Shown here: positions 24,489 to 31,471 of the stretch, piece by piece
Position numbering within the stretch: position 1 is the first letter of the stretch
Layout of the letters: every line of letters begins with the position of its first letter
DNA from: an uncultured Anaerolineaceae bacterium
Lineage (GTDB): Bacteria > Chloroflexota > Anaerolineae > Promineifilales > Promineifilaceae
Assembly: GCA_937967805.1 (NCBI GenBank)
Contig: CALBTC010000189.1
Span: 1 to 31,471, forward strand
Reading direction: 5' to 3'
DNA: 31,471 nucleotides
Translations under genes and position numbers: made by a program
The notes under the pieces: generated by a model
The model's database searches: none
Told to the model about the DNA's origin: nothing
Seen by the model: the letters and a program-made list of their open reading frames with translations, nothing else

Positions 24489-25394
24489 ATGTTTCGTGTA
24501 GCTCATTGGCAGCGTACTGCTCATTTAACGGCCGTTTTCCAGGCCCTCTTCGTCACGTTTCTCTGGTCAACTTCCTGGGTTCTCATCAAAATCGGTTTAG
24601 TCGATATTCCCGCGCTCACCTTTGCCGGGCTGCGCTACGGGCTGGCGTTTTTGTGTTTGCTGCCCTTCTTTTTGCGCAGCGGTGGCGTGGCAGAGGTGCG
24701 GCAATTGAACCGGGCTGGTTGGCTGAGCTTGCTTGGCTTAGGGTTGATTTTTTATGCCTTGGCGCAAGGCGCACAGTTTGTCGGGTTGGCGTATTTGCCT
24801 GCCGTTACGGTGAACGTGATGCTGGGGTTCACCTCCGTGGTGGTGGCGCTGTTGGGGTTGGGATTGTTGGGGGAACGGCCGTCCATCTGGCAGTGGCTGG
24901 GCATGTTTGTGGCGTTGGGTGGGGGGCTGCTCTACTTTTACCCGGTGCAAATTCCCCAGGCGCAAATGGTGGGTTTTGTGGCGGCAGCGATTGGGATGTT
25001 GGCCAATGCGGGATCGGCCGTTTTGGGCCGGTCGATTAATCGGGCGAGGCGGTTACGGCCGTTAACCGTCACCACCGTGAGCATGGGCATGGGATCGACA
25101 ATTTTGCTTGTCGCGGGCATTTCCACGCAAGGGCTGCCCACGCTAGGTTGGCAAAGCTGGGCCATTATCGGCTGGCTGGCGCTGGTGAACACGGCGTTTG
25201 CCTTCACGCTGTGGAATCACTCCCTGCGCACCCTGTCGGCGATGGAATCGAGCATTATCAACAACACGATGGCGGTGCAGATTCCCATTTTGGCGGTGCT
25301 ATTTTTGGGCGAGCGATTGAACGGCCGTGAGGCAGCCGGTCTTGTCGTGGCAATTATTGGCGCGCTGTTGGTGCAGCTGGGTCGCAGGCGTTAG
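24489..25394 (+). CDS. EamA-family (DMT superfamily) transporter
   Basis: A 301-residue integral membrane protein with about ten transmembrane helices in two repeated EamA halves. The first half starts at FQALFVTFLWSTSWVLIKIG; the second, after YFYPVQIPQAQ, starts at VGFVAAAIGMLANAGSAVLG. LGERPSIWQWLGMFVALGGG and LGERLNGREAAGLVVAIIGA are the matching ends of each half. It probably exports metabolites or amino acids; the substrate cannot be inferred. TGGAGG at 24478-24483 sets the start at 24489 rather than an ATG 22 codons upstream. The gene is flanked on both sides by AGATTGG hairpins and is convergent with the prolyl oligopeptidase gene. Confidence 0.9.
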   Translation: MFRVAHWQRTAHLTAVFQALFVTFLWSTSWVLIKIGLVDIPALTFAGLRYGLAFLCLLPFFLRSGGVAEVRQLNRAGWLSLLGLGLIFYALAQGAQFVGLAYLPAVTVNVMLGFTSVVVALLGLGLLGERPSIWQWLGMFVALGGGLLYFYPVQIPQAQMVGFVAAAIGMLANAGSAVLGRSINRARRLRPLTVTTVSMGMGSTILLVAGISTQGLPTLGWQSWAIIGWLALVNTAFAFTLWNHSLRTLSAMESSIINNTMAVQIPILAVLFLGERLNGREAAGLVVAIIGALLVQLGRRR

Positions 25395-25454
25395 AGATTG
25401 GACCAATTTGCCTCAATTTTGGGCAGCTCAATTTAGAGAAAATTGGTCCAATCT
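25395..25454. terminator. Bidirectional hairpin of AGATTGGACCAATTT palindromes, right
   Basis: AGATTGGACCAATTT (25395-25409) and its exact inverse (25440-25454) fill the whole gap between the convergent EamA and prolyl oligopeptidase genes. A 15-bp stem is possible. The position suggests shared termination, but no U-run follows. It mirrors the pair at 24142-24203. Confidence 0.6.
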
Positions 25455-25459
25455 GGTGG

Positions 25460-27511
25460 TTACTTATTGAGCATTGTCCATAAGAAGCTGTAGACGTCGG
25501 TGGCTTCTTCGATGAGCTTGGCGGTGGGTTTGCCCATGCCGTGCCCGGCGCGTGTTTCAATACGGATGAGGAGGGGGTTACGGCCGTTGTCCGCCGCTTG
25601 CAAGGTGGCGGCAAACTTTTTGGCGTGCATCGGCACCACCCGGTCATCGGTGTCGGCCGTGGTGATGATAAGCGGCGGGTAGGTGTGATCGGGCAGGACG
25701 TTGTGCAGGGGGGAGTAGGCCCGCATGAAGCGGAAATGGTCGGCGTTTTCCTCGGCGTTGCCGTATTCGCTGGTCCAGTAGCGCCCGGCGCTAAACCTGT
25801 GGTAGCGCAGCATGTCGATGACCGGCACGCCGCAGTGGACCGCGCCAAACAGGTCGGGTCGCTGCACCATGCAGGCGGCCACCAGCAGTCCGCCGTTGCT
25901 GCGCCCTTCGATGGCTAATTTTTTGTTATTCGTGTAACCATTAGCAATGAGCCATTCCCCGGCGGCGATAAAATCGTCAAAGACGTTTTGCTTGTTTTCT
26001 AGCATCCCCGCCTGGTGCCACGCCTCGCCGTACTCCATGCCGCCGCGCAGGCACGCCTGAGCATAAACGCCGCCTCGCTCCAGCCAGGCCAGCCGGGTGG
26101 GGGAAAAGATGGGCGTCATGGCGATGTTGAAGCCGCCGTAGCCGTACAGCAGCGTCGGATTTTGCCCGTCGAGCGCCAAGCCTTTTTTGTGGGTGATGAA
26201 CAGCGGCACTTTGGTGCCATCCTTGGACGAGTAAAAAACCTGGGTCGTTTCGTAGGCGTCGGGGTCAAAATCGAGCTGTGGCTGGTCGAGGACTGTTAAT
26301 TCTTCTGTGGTGAAGTCGAAGCGCAGGATAGTGGGCGGATAGGTGAAGGATTGGAACTGGATGAACAGCTCGGTGTGCTTGCGTTCGCCGGACAGGTCGA
26401 AGATGGTGCCGGGGACGGGCAGCGCGATTTCGCCCAGGTGACGGCCGTCCAGCCCATACCGGTGCAGTTTGTGCTGCCCGTGATGCAGTGTGCCCAAAAT
26501 GAACTCGTTGTTAACCATCCGGCTGAAGGCGATGGCATCGTCTCCTTCAGGTATAAGCGTATGCCAGTTGGCCGAATCGGGATTGTTGAGGTTGATGGCG
26601 ATGATACGGCCGTTATCCGCCCCATTATCCGTGTGAAAGTAAAATTTGGGGCCATCGTTGCCCAAGAAACTGTAGCCGGCGTCCATCTGGTCCAGCAGGT
26701 AGATGAACTCCTCACCGTCCAGCGGACGGTAGTAGAAGCGGTTGCGCCGGTCGGTGCCGTCCCAAACGTGCAGAGTGAGGTAACGGCCGTCCTTCGTCAC
26801 TTCTGGCTGAAAGCCCAAATTCGGCGCGTCGGGCCGGGCAAAAATGATTTTGTCAGCGCTTTGCGGCGTGCCCACTTTGTGGAAGAAAACTTGATGATGG
26901 GTGCTGGGCGGGGCGTCGGGCATTTCGTCGGGGCTGGGATAGCGGGCGTAGAAAAAGCTGGAGGCGTCGGGCAGCCAGGCGGCGTTGGTGAATTTGGACC
27001 AGCGCAGCACCTCTGGGCTGTCCTCCCCTGTTTGCAAATCGCGGATATGGATGGTTTGCCAGTCGCTTCCGCTTTGCGAGAGGGAGTAGGCCAGGAAACG
27101 GCCGTCTTTGCTGTAGCTCTGGTTCATAAGGGCAATGGTGCCATCTTCACTGAGCGTGTTGGGATCGATCACTTCTTGCAGCGGTGCTTCCAGGCTGGCC
27201 TGCTTGTAGAGGATAGGCTGGTTTTGCAGGCCGTCGTTTTTCTGCACAAAGTAGTGATCGGCTTTGCGGCGCGGCACGCTGCTTTTGGGGTAGTTCCACA
27301 GGGCGGTGAGCCGCTCTTTGAACTGCTGGTGTACCGGCAGTTCGGCCATGATGCTTTGTGTCAGTTCGTTTTGGGCTTCAACCCAGGCGATGGTGTCCGG
27401 GTCATCTGGATTTTCCAGCCAGCGGTACGGGTCGGAAACGGCCGTGCCGTGGTAATCATCAACCACATCAACCTTGTGGGCGGTTGGGTATTTATACGAA
27501 TTGGCGTCCAT
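25460..27511 (-). CDS. Prolyl oligopeptidase (peptidase family S9A)
   Basis: A 683-residue cytosolic serine peptidase that cuts short peptides after proline. Length and order match the family: an N-terminal segment (YPTAHKVDVVDDYHGTAVSDPYRWLEN), a seven-bladed beta-propeller (about 75-420), then the alpha/beta hydrolase domain with GYGGFNIAMTPIFS. The nucleophile is S538 in EGRSNGG, the Asp lies in TADTDDRVVP and the His in RAGHGMG. GAGGAG at about 27520-27525 sets the start at MDANSYKY (27511); the 57 codons in frame upstream come from repeat-like intergenic sequence. It has no signal peptide. It carries six ACGGCCGT octamers. Confidence 0.94.
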   Translation of the reverse strand: MDANSYKYPTAHKVDVVDDYHGTAVSDPYRWLENPDDPDTIAWVEAQNELTQSIMAELPVHQQFKERLTALWNYPKSSVPRRKADHYFVQKNDGLQNQPILYKQASLEAPLQEVIDPNTLSEDGTIALMNQSYSKDGRFLAYSLSQSGSDWQTIHIRDLQTGEDSPEVLRWSKFTNAAWLPDASSFFYARYPSPDEMPDAPPSTHHQVFFHKVGTPQSADKIIFARPDAPNLGFQPEVTKDGRYLTLHVWDGTDRRNRFYYRPLDGEEFIYLLDQMDAGYSFLGNDGPKFYFHTDNGADNGRIIAINLNNPDSANWHTLIPEGDDAIAFSRMVNNEFILGTLHHGQHKLHRYGLDGRHLGEIALPVPGTIFDLSGERKHTELFIQFQSFTYPPTILRFDFTTEELTVLDQPQLDFDPDAYETTQVFYSSKDGTKVPLFITHKKGLALDGQNPTLLYGYGGFNIAMTPIFSPTRLAWLERGGVYAQACLRGGMEYGEAWHQAGMLENKQNVFDDFIAAGEWLIANGYTNNKKLAIEGRSNGGLLVAACMVQRPDLFGAVHCGVPVIDMLRYHRFSAGRYWTSEYGNAEENADHFRFMRAYSPLHNVLPDHTYPPLIITTADTDDRVVPMHAKKFAATLQAADNGRNPLLIRIETRAGHGMGKPTAKLIEEATDVYSFLWTMLNK

Positions 27512-27744
27512 TTGAAATGCTCCTCTGTTTGCAGGCTTGTCGAATTTTACTGTAATTTCGGTGGTTCGTATAATCGTGTTTGCCTTTGATTGCCTCGGGT
27601 TCGTATTTTTAAGAAGACTACAACGAATTTGAGTAATGAACGAATGTAAGCCCCGGAGAATAAATTCGTTATTTACTTCCATTTGTTGTTGTCATTGGCA
27701 TTAGATAGGTCAACCAACCAAAGAAAACAAACCAGGAGAAAGCT
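27512..27744. other. Divergent intergenic region with AATTCGTT inverted repeats
   Basis: The gap between divergent prolyl oligopeptidase and HpaB-type genes is AT-rich. It contains several AATTCG/CGAATT copies and the pair AATGAACGAAT (27635-27645) with ATTCGTTATT (27664-27673), which could form a weak hairpin. AGGAGA at 27730-27735 is the RBS of the plus-strand gene. I could not assign promoters confidently. Confidence 0.4.
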
Positions 27745-29196
27745 ATGAGCGCACGCACAGGTCAAGAAGTTATCCAGAGGCTGAAGGAACATCCCCCAAC
27801 TTTGCATCATCGCGGCCAGAAAATAGAAGATATTACGACTGAACCGGGCATCAAGGGCGGCGTGGCCAGCCTGGCTTCGCTTTACGATCATCAGTGGGAG
27901 CATGAAGCGGCCAGCTTGTTTACATCGCCCAGCAGCGGGGAGAAGGTGGGCATTACCCATATCATTCCCAAAACCAAAGAGGAATTGGTGAAGTTGGGTG
28001 ACGCCATGCATTTGCGGGCTGAGTTTACGCAGGGGATGATGGGGCGCATGCCCGATTATCTTAATCGGGCGATGGCAGCTTATGCGGGCAGTGCTGAATT
28101 TCTCGACAAAAACCGGGATGGCTTTGCCGAGAATATGCGTAATTATCACGAGCAGCTGCGTGAAAATGATTGGTCGCTCACGCATACGCTTATCAATCCG
28201 CAAATCAATCGTTCTGCCAGCATGGCGCAGCAAAAAGACCCGTTTTTGGCGGCGCGGGTCAAAGAGGAACGAGACGATGGCATTGTGATCAAAGGGGCAC
28301 GCATGTTGGCCACGCTGCCCATTTCCGACGAGATTATGGTTTTTCCCTCGACGCTTTTACGCAGTCCGGAAGAAGATGCGCCTTACGCTTTTGGTTTTGC
28401 CATTCCGAACAACACGCCCGGTTTGAGCTTTCAGTGCCGGGAGACGGTGGATTACGGCCGTAACCATTACGACCATCCCCTCGGTTCCCGCTATGAAGAG
28501 CTAGACGCCGTTGTCTTCTTTGATGATGTGTTTGTGCCCTGGGAACGCGTTTTTCTTTATCGAGATGTAGCCCTGTGCAATGAAGCGTACAGCGCCACCG
28601 GGGCGGTGATCCACATGGCCCATCAGGTTGTGTGCAAAAATATTGCTAAGACGGAGTTTTTGCTGGGGCTGGCTTCCTTGCTGGTTGACTCGATTGGCAT
28701 CGAAAAGTTCCAGCATGTGCAAGATAAAATCGCCCAAATTTGGATCAATCTCGAAACCATGAAAGCGTTTCGCTTTGCCGCCGAGCAGCAGGCCGCGCCT
28801 AATGAATACGGTGTGATGACTCCGGCGTTTGACCCGATTGATGCCGCGCGCAATCTGTATCCTCATCTCTACCCCAAAATGATCGAGATCATTCGCCAGT
28901 TAGGAGCCAGCGGTTTGGTGGCCATGCCTACGGCCGCTGATGTGCACGGTCCGCTGGCAGATGAGATTGAGCGGTATTATCAAAGCGCCCGCCAGAATGC
29001 CCACGAGCGTATCCCGCTCTTCCGCCTGGCCTGGGACACGGCGCTGTCGGCCTTTGGCGCGCGGCAGACCCATTACGAATATTACTTCTTTGGCGATCCG
29101 GTACGCATGTCGATGGCGCTGTTCCGCAACCATGATCGGACGCAGTACATGGACACCGTGCGTGACTTTCTGGCCCGATCTGTGGACGAAGCGTAA
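27745..29196 (+). CDS. 4-hydroxyphenylacetate 3-hydroxylase (HpaB)-family flavin monooxygenase
   Basis: A 483-residue protein of the two-component flavin monooxygenase group. Family blocks are RTGQEVIQRLKEHPPTLHHRG at the N-terminus (split: RTGQEVIQRL, KEHPPTLHHRG), THTLINPQINRS, VIKGARMLATLPISDEIMVF, YEELDAVVFFDDVFVPWERV and LYRDVALCNE. The C-terminal helices hold QLGASGLVAMPTAADV. It would hydroxylate an aromatic substrate with reduced FADH2. No flavin reductase gene (HpaC) is nearby, so the reductase must be elsewhere or the substrate and reaction differ; the family also includes CoA-ester dehydratases, but their iron-cluster cysteines are not evident. AGGAGA at 27730-27735 gives a clear start. 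It carries only one octamer. Confidence 0.9.
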   Translation: MSARTGQEVIQRLKEHPPTLHHRGQKIEDITTEPGIKGGVASLASLYDHQWEHEAASLFTSPSSGEKVGITHIIPKTKEELVKLGDAMHLRAEFTQGMMGRMPDYLNRAMAAYAGSAEFLDKNRDGFAENMRNYHEQLRENDWSLTHTLINPQINRSASMAQQKDPFLAARVKEERDDGIVIKGARMLATLPISDEIMVFPSTLLRSPEEDAPYAFGFAIPNNTPGLSFQCRETVDYGRNHYDHPLGSRYEELDAVVFFDDVFVPWERVFLYRDVALCNEAYSATGAVIHMAHQVVCKNIAKTEFLLGLASLLVDSIGIEKFQHVQDKIAQIWINLETMKAFRFAAEQQAAPNEYGVMTPAFDPIDAARNLYPHLYPKMIEIIRQLGASGLVAMPTAADVHGPLADEIERYYQSARQNAHERIPLFRLAWDTALSAFGARQTHYEYYFFGDPVRMSMALFRNHDRTQYMDTVRDFLARSVDEA

Positions 29197-29263
29197 GGGG
29201 CAGTGTGATATAATTGGGGTTGTTAACGGCCGTTTTTTAGCCAATCCCCAAAAGGAGAGGACA

Positions 29264-30070
29264 ATGCCCAGCCCATTTCCCGGAATGGATCCATATTTTG
29301 AAGTGAGCAGCCGATGGTCTGATCTGCATCAGCGGTTGATTACCTACATTTCTGAGCATCTTCAGCCCCAACTGCGGCCAAAATACATTGCACGCATTGA
29401 GGAACGGATTCAACTCGCAGCTTTCGATCAGCGATATGTGCCAGATGTTCAACTGCTTCACAAGCTGCGTGAACCGGCTCCCGCTTTGGAGCTGGCTACC
29501 TCTGTTACCGCTGATGAACCACTGCTCGTTACGACCCTTGATGAGGCAGTACGTGAGTCATTCATTGAGATTATCACTCGTGAGTCTGGCGATTTGGTCA
29601 CCGTGATTGAGGTGCTTAGCCCGGCGAATAAATTTGGGCAAGGTCGTGAAGATTATTTGTACAAACAGAGTGATTTGATGGCTACAGATGTCAATTTAGT
29701 GGAAATCGATCTGCTTGGCTATGGTAAAGCGACTGTTTTGGCGCGCAATGCGATCATCACGAAACCGGCCAATTGGCGGTATCTGATTGATATTAGTCGG
29801 GGTGGGCGGCGCAATGCGTTAGAACTGTATGCCATTCCGCTGCACGACCGGCTGCCCAACTGCCGCATTCCGCTGCGGCCACCGGATGCCGACGCGGTTT
29901 TAGAGTTAACGGCCGTTTTCAACCGCTGTTACGACGTGGGCAGTTACGATCTGCTGATTGATTACAGTAAGCTGCCTGAAGTACCGCTGCAAGCGGCAGA
30001 AGCAGAATGGGTGCAGAAGCATTTACAAGAAAAAGGCTTGTTTCCCATTCAAGAGGAACAAAATCAATGA
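29264..30070 (+). CDS. DUF4058 family protein
   Basis: A 268-residue protein of unknown function. The opening MPSPFPGMDPYFE is the signature of DUF4058, found mostly in cyanobacteria and Chloroflexota, and FIEIITRESGDLVTVIEVLSP followed by KFGQGREDYLYKQ and LVEIDLL is its conserved core. The Glu/Lys pattern in IEVLSPANK and VEIDLL resembles PD-(D/E)XK nuclease folds; that similarity is my impression, not a proven link. GGAGAGG at 29254-29260 sets the start; the frame is open further upstream but overlaps the HpaB-type gene. Its stop overlaps the next start as ATGA, so the two proteins are probably made together. An ACGGCCGT octamer sits just upstream (29226). Confidence 0.85.
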   Translation: MPSPFPGMDPYFEVSSRWSDLHQRLITYISEHLQPQLRPKYIARIEERIQLAAFDQRYVPDVQLLHKLREPAPALELATSVTADEPLLVTTLDEAVRESFIEIITRESGDLVTVIEVLSPANKFGQGREDYLYKQSDLMATDVNLVEIDLLGYGKATVLARNAIITKPANWRYLIDISRGGRRNALELYAIPLHDRLPNCRIPLRPPDADAVLELTAVFNRCYDVGSYDLLIDYSKLPEVPLQAAEAEWVQKHLQEKGLFPIQEEQNQ

Positions 30071-30573
30071 CACATCCTCTCGTCACCCAGCTCCATTTTG
30101 CCCGCAGCGAATTTATGCGCTGCCTGGAAGGTATTTCTGACGAGGATGCCCGTAAACGGCTGCTGCCCATGAACTGCATTAGCTGGATGGTGGGGCATTT
30201 AGCCGTGCAGGAACAGTTTTACTGGATTTATCTGGCGCAGGGAAAGGTGGTTCGGCCTGAACTGTATGAACAGGTGGGATACGGCCGTCCTCCCAGCACC
30301 CCACCGCTGGCCGACATGTGCCATGCATGGCAAGAAGTCACTGCCGCTGCTGATGAATTTCTGAAGACCATCAAGCCTGGAATTTTGACAGTTCACCTGG
30401 TTCAGGGCGAGACCAAAGCTCGCGAGACGACCGGCACAATGCTGCTGCGGGCGACCTACCATTACTGGTTCCACACCGGTGAAGCCTACGCCGTGCGCCA
30501 GCAGTTGGAGCATGTTGATTTGCCGGAGTTTGTGGGGAGTATGGAGACGGCCGTTTACCGGCCAGAACCCTAA
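30067..30573 (+). CDS. DinB-like (DUF664-type) protein
   Basis: A 168-residue helical protein of the DinB/YfiT-like putative metalloenzyme group. SWMVGHLAVQEQFYWIYLAQ has the first metal-ligand-type His, and TYHYWFHTGEAYAVRQQL has the paired histidines near the C-terminus. The four-helix arrangement and length fit. Some relatives are metal-dependent thiol transferases; a specific reaction cannot be given. The start at 30067 overlaps the DUF4058 stop (ATGA), favouring it over an ATG 20 codons upstream. It is followed by an interspersed repeat and a convergent peptidase gene. Confidence 0.8.
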   Translation: MTHPLVTQLHFARSEFMRCLEGISDEDARKRLLPMNCISWMVGHLAVQEQFYWIYLAQGKVVRPELYEQVGYGRPPSTPPLADMCHAWQEVTAAADEFLKTIKPGILTVHLVQGETKARETTGTMLLRATYHYWFHTGEAYAVRQQLEHVDLPEFVGSMETAVYRPEP

Positions 30574-30582
30574 AGGTGGCGT

Positions 30583-30662
30583 GAGCACCCTCAGGCTTGT
30601 GCTGAGCATAGCCGAACTGTGCGAACGGCCAGGCAAAACCCACTCCGCCTCTGAGGATGCTC
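30583..30662. repeat. Interspersed repeat CCTCAGGCTTRTGCTGAGC, copy 2, with inverted ends
   Basis: Copy 2 of the 23772 repeat starts at about 30583 with GAGCACCCTCAG and is followed at 30651-30662 by CTGAGGATGCTC. That is its inverse with one mismatch, and an exact inverse of the start of copy 1. The 80-bp unit with inverted ends fills the gap between convergent genes. It could be a small non-autonomous element or serve as a terminator. Confidence 0.6.
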
Positions 30663-30676
30663 CGCTCCTCTCGTTT

Positions 30677-31471
30677 TTATGATCCCAGGTGCTTCTTGAA
30701 GAAATCGGTCATGGTGGTGTATACCTTGACGCGGTTTTCATATTTCAACACGTCGTGCCCTTCGTCGGGGAACATGAGGTAATCAACTTCTTTGCCAATC
30801 TCACGCAATTTTTCCACCAGTTCACGCGATTCCTGCTCAATGACGCGCGGATCGTTTTTGCCCTGTACCACCAGCATGGGAGCGGTTACCTGCTCGATGT
30901 AGGTGCGTGGCGAGCGTTCGCGCATGAAATCTTGCTCTGTTTCCGGATCGCCAACCAGCATCTTCATGAACGGTTTCCACGTTTCCGGCACGCGGCTGGC
31001 AAAGGTGAGCAGGTCGTAGGGGCCGAACATGTCGATGGCGGCGGCCCACAGCTCAGGATGGCGGCTGGCCAAGGTGAGGGTCATGTAACCGCCGTAGGAA
31101 CGGCCGACAACGCCAGCCCGCTTAACGTCGATGCGTTCATCGTTGGGCAAAACCTCTGTCATGGCGTGAACGTGATCCAGCCGGTCGGCCCCGCCCCAGT
31201 CGCGCACGACGTGCTTCATATAGCTGAAGCCGTAGCCGGTGCTGCCGCGCACGTTGGGCACAAAGACGGCAAAGCCATTTAAGGCCAGAAATTGAATGAA
31301 GGGCATGGAGAACCAGGCAAAGTCGGGCCGCTCCTGCCCCTGCGGGCCGCCGTGGATGTAATAAACCAGCGGGCGCGGCCCTTCGTAGCCCAGTTCGTCA
31401 GCGGGCAGGTAGAGCCGGGCGGAGATGCGCAGGCCATCGTAGCTGGTGAAGGGGTAATCTTCGCCGGGGGA
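30677..31471 (-). CDS. S9-family peptidase, C-terminal hydrolase domain (5' end outside window)
   Basis: The visible 264 residues are the alpha/beta hydrolase domain of a dipeptidyl/acylaminoacyl peptidase (S9C-like). The frame is open to the window edge, so the N-terminal beta-propeller is missing. YYIHGGPQGQERPDFAWF is the oxyanion-side loop, VRGSTGYG the next conserved strand, GRSYGGYM the nucleophile elbow, GKNDPRV the Asp loop and PDEGHDV the His loop. All three catalytic residues are present. It is convergent with the DinB-like gene. Together with the prolyl oligopeptidase it makes two S9 peptidases within 6 kb, but they are different subfamilies and not a tandem duplication. Confidence 0.92.
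   Translation of the reverse strand, partial: SPGEDYPFTSYDGLRISARLYLPADELGYEGPRPLVYYIHGGPQGQERPDFAWFSMPFIQFLALNGFAVFVPNVRGSTGYGFSYMKHVVRDWGGADRLDHVHAMTEVLPNDERIDVKRAGVVGRSYGGYMTLTLASRHPELWAAAIDMFGPYDLLTFASRVPETWKPFMKMLVGDPETEQDFMRERSPRTYIEQVTAPMLVVQGKNDPRVIEQESRELVEKLREIGKEVDYLMFPDEGHDVLKYENRVKVYTTMTDFFKKHLGS

Larger units (their letters stand above)
321..30554. repeat. Highly iterated palindrome ACGGCCGT, 65 copies
   Basis: Sixty-five exact copies were located by eye, for example at 321, 3279, 6241, 7485, 9563, 12531, 15061, 17317, 18526, 21018, 23031, 25055, 27098 and 30547. The mean spacing is about 480 bp. The flanks favour A before and T after, and often extend to GGRAACGGCCGTTNCC. All but three (5065, 21686, 29226) lie inside coding sequence or gene remnants, in all three codon phases. 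See the first finding. Confidence 0.9.

Noticed and set aside
24142..25454. Insertion sequence or composite transposon around the EamA gene
   Set aside because: No transposase or clear target-site duplication is visible; only the repeated palindromes support it, so it is kept as a finding and not called a mobile element.
1..31471. tRNA or rRNA genes
   Set aside because: I saw no cloverleaf with the GTTCRANNC arm and no rRNA signature in the intergenic stretches.

Overview
The window reads as a moderately GC-rich bacterial chromosome segment. The gene mix (a large multi-domain secreted GH13 enzyme, a cyclase-ATPase-TPR protein, a DUF4058/DinB pair, two S9 peptidases, an LLM oxidoreductase, and many short intergenic hairpin repeats) looks most like Chloroflexota of the Anaerolineae/Ardenticatenia type. 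That placement is an inference from gene content; the window has no rRNA or other marker gene.

Layout. (1) 1-4858, minus: a secreted amylopullulanase-like GH13 protein whose C-terminal end lies outside the window. (2) 5292-5951, plus: uridine kinase. (3) 6009-14241, minus: a tight seven-gene envelope or exopolysaccharide cluster. In transcription order it holds a flippase, a GT2, two unassigned proteins (one beta-rich, one alpha-barrel plus beta) and three GT4-type glycosyltransferases; most genes overlap. (4) 14506-18666, plus: a 1386-residue protein with two cyclase domains, a STAND-type ATPase and a helical repeat region, in the order of the soluble adenylyl cyclase family. (5) 18748-20511, minus: a radical SAM protein; 20756-21667, minus: a predicted lipoprotein. 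(6) 22046-23702, minus: an SDR dehydrogenase preceded by an LLM-type oxidoreductase gene interrupted by an in-frame TGA. (7) 23703-24488: a repeat-rich stretch with an RDD-domain remnant. (8) 24489-25394, plus: an EamA transporter, convergent with a prolyl oligopeptidase (25460-27511, minus). (9) 27745-30573, plus: an HpaB-type flavin monooxygenase, then a DUF4058 protein and a DinB-like protein that overlap by 4 bp. (10) 30677-31471, minus: the C-terminal part of a second S9 peptidase.

The strongest unexplained signal covers the whole window. The 8-bp palindrome ACGGCCGT occurs 65 times by eye count, where base composition predicts about one. Almost all copies lie inside genes, in any reading phase, so that unrelated proteins repeatedly carry TAV, (N/Y/D)GR or xRPx at those points. 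This resembles the HIP1 palindrome of cyanobacteria but has a different sequence. The second point of interest is the cyclase protein: its first cyclase domain keeps the metal aspartates and its second keeps the Asn/Arg transition-state residues. This predicts one composite active site, as in animal soluble adenylyl cyclase. The intergenic spaces also carry several families of short hairpin repeats, some serving as terminators and some running into coding sequence.
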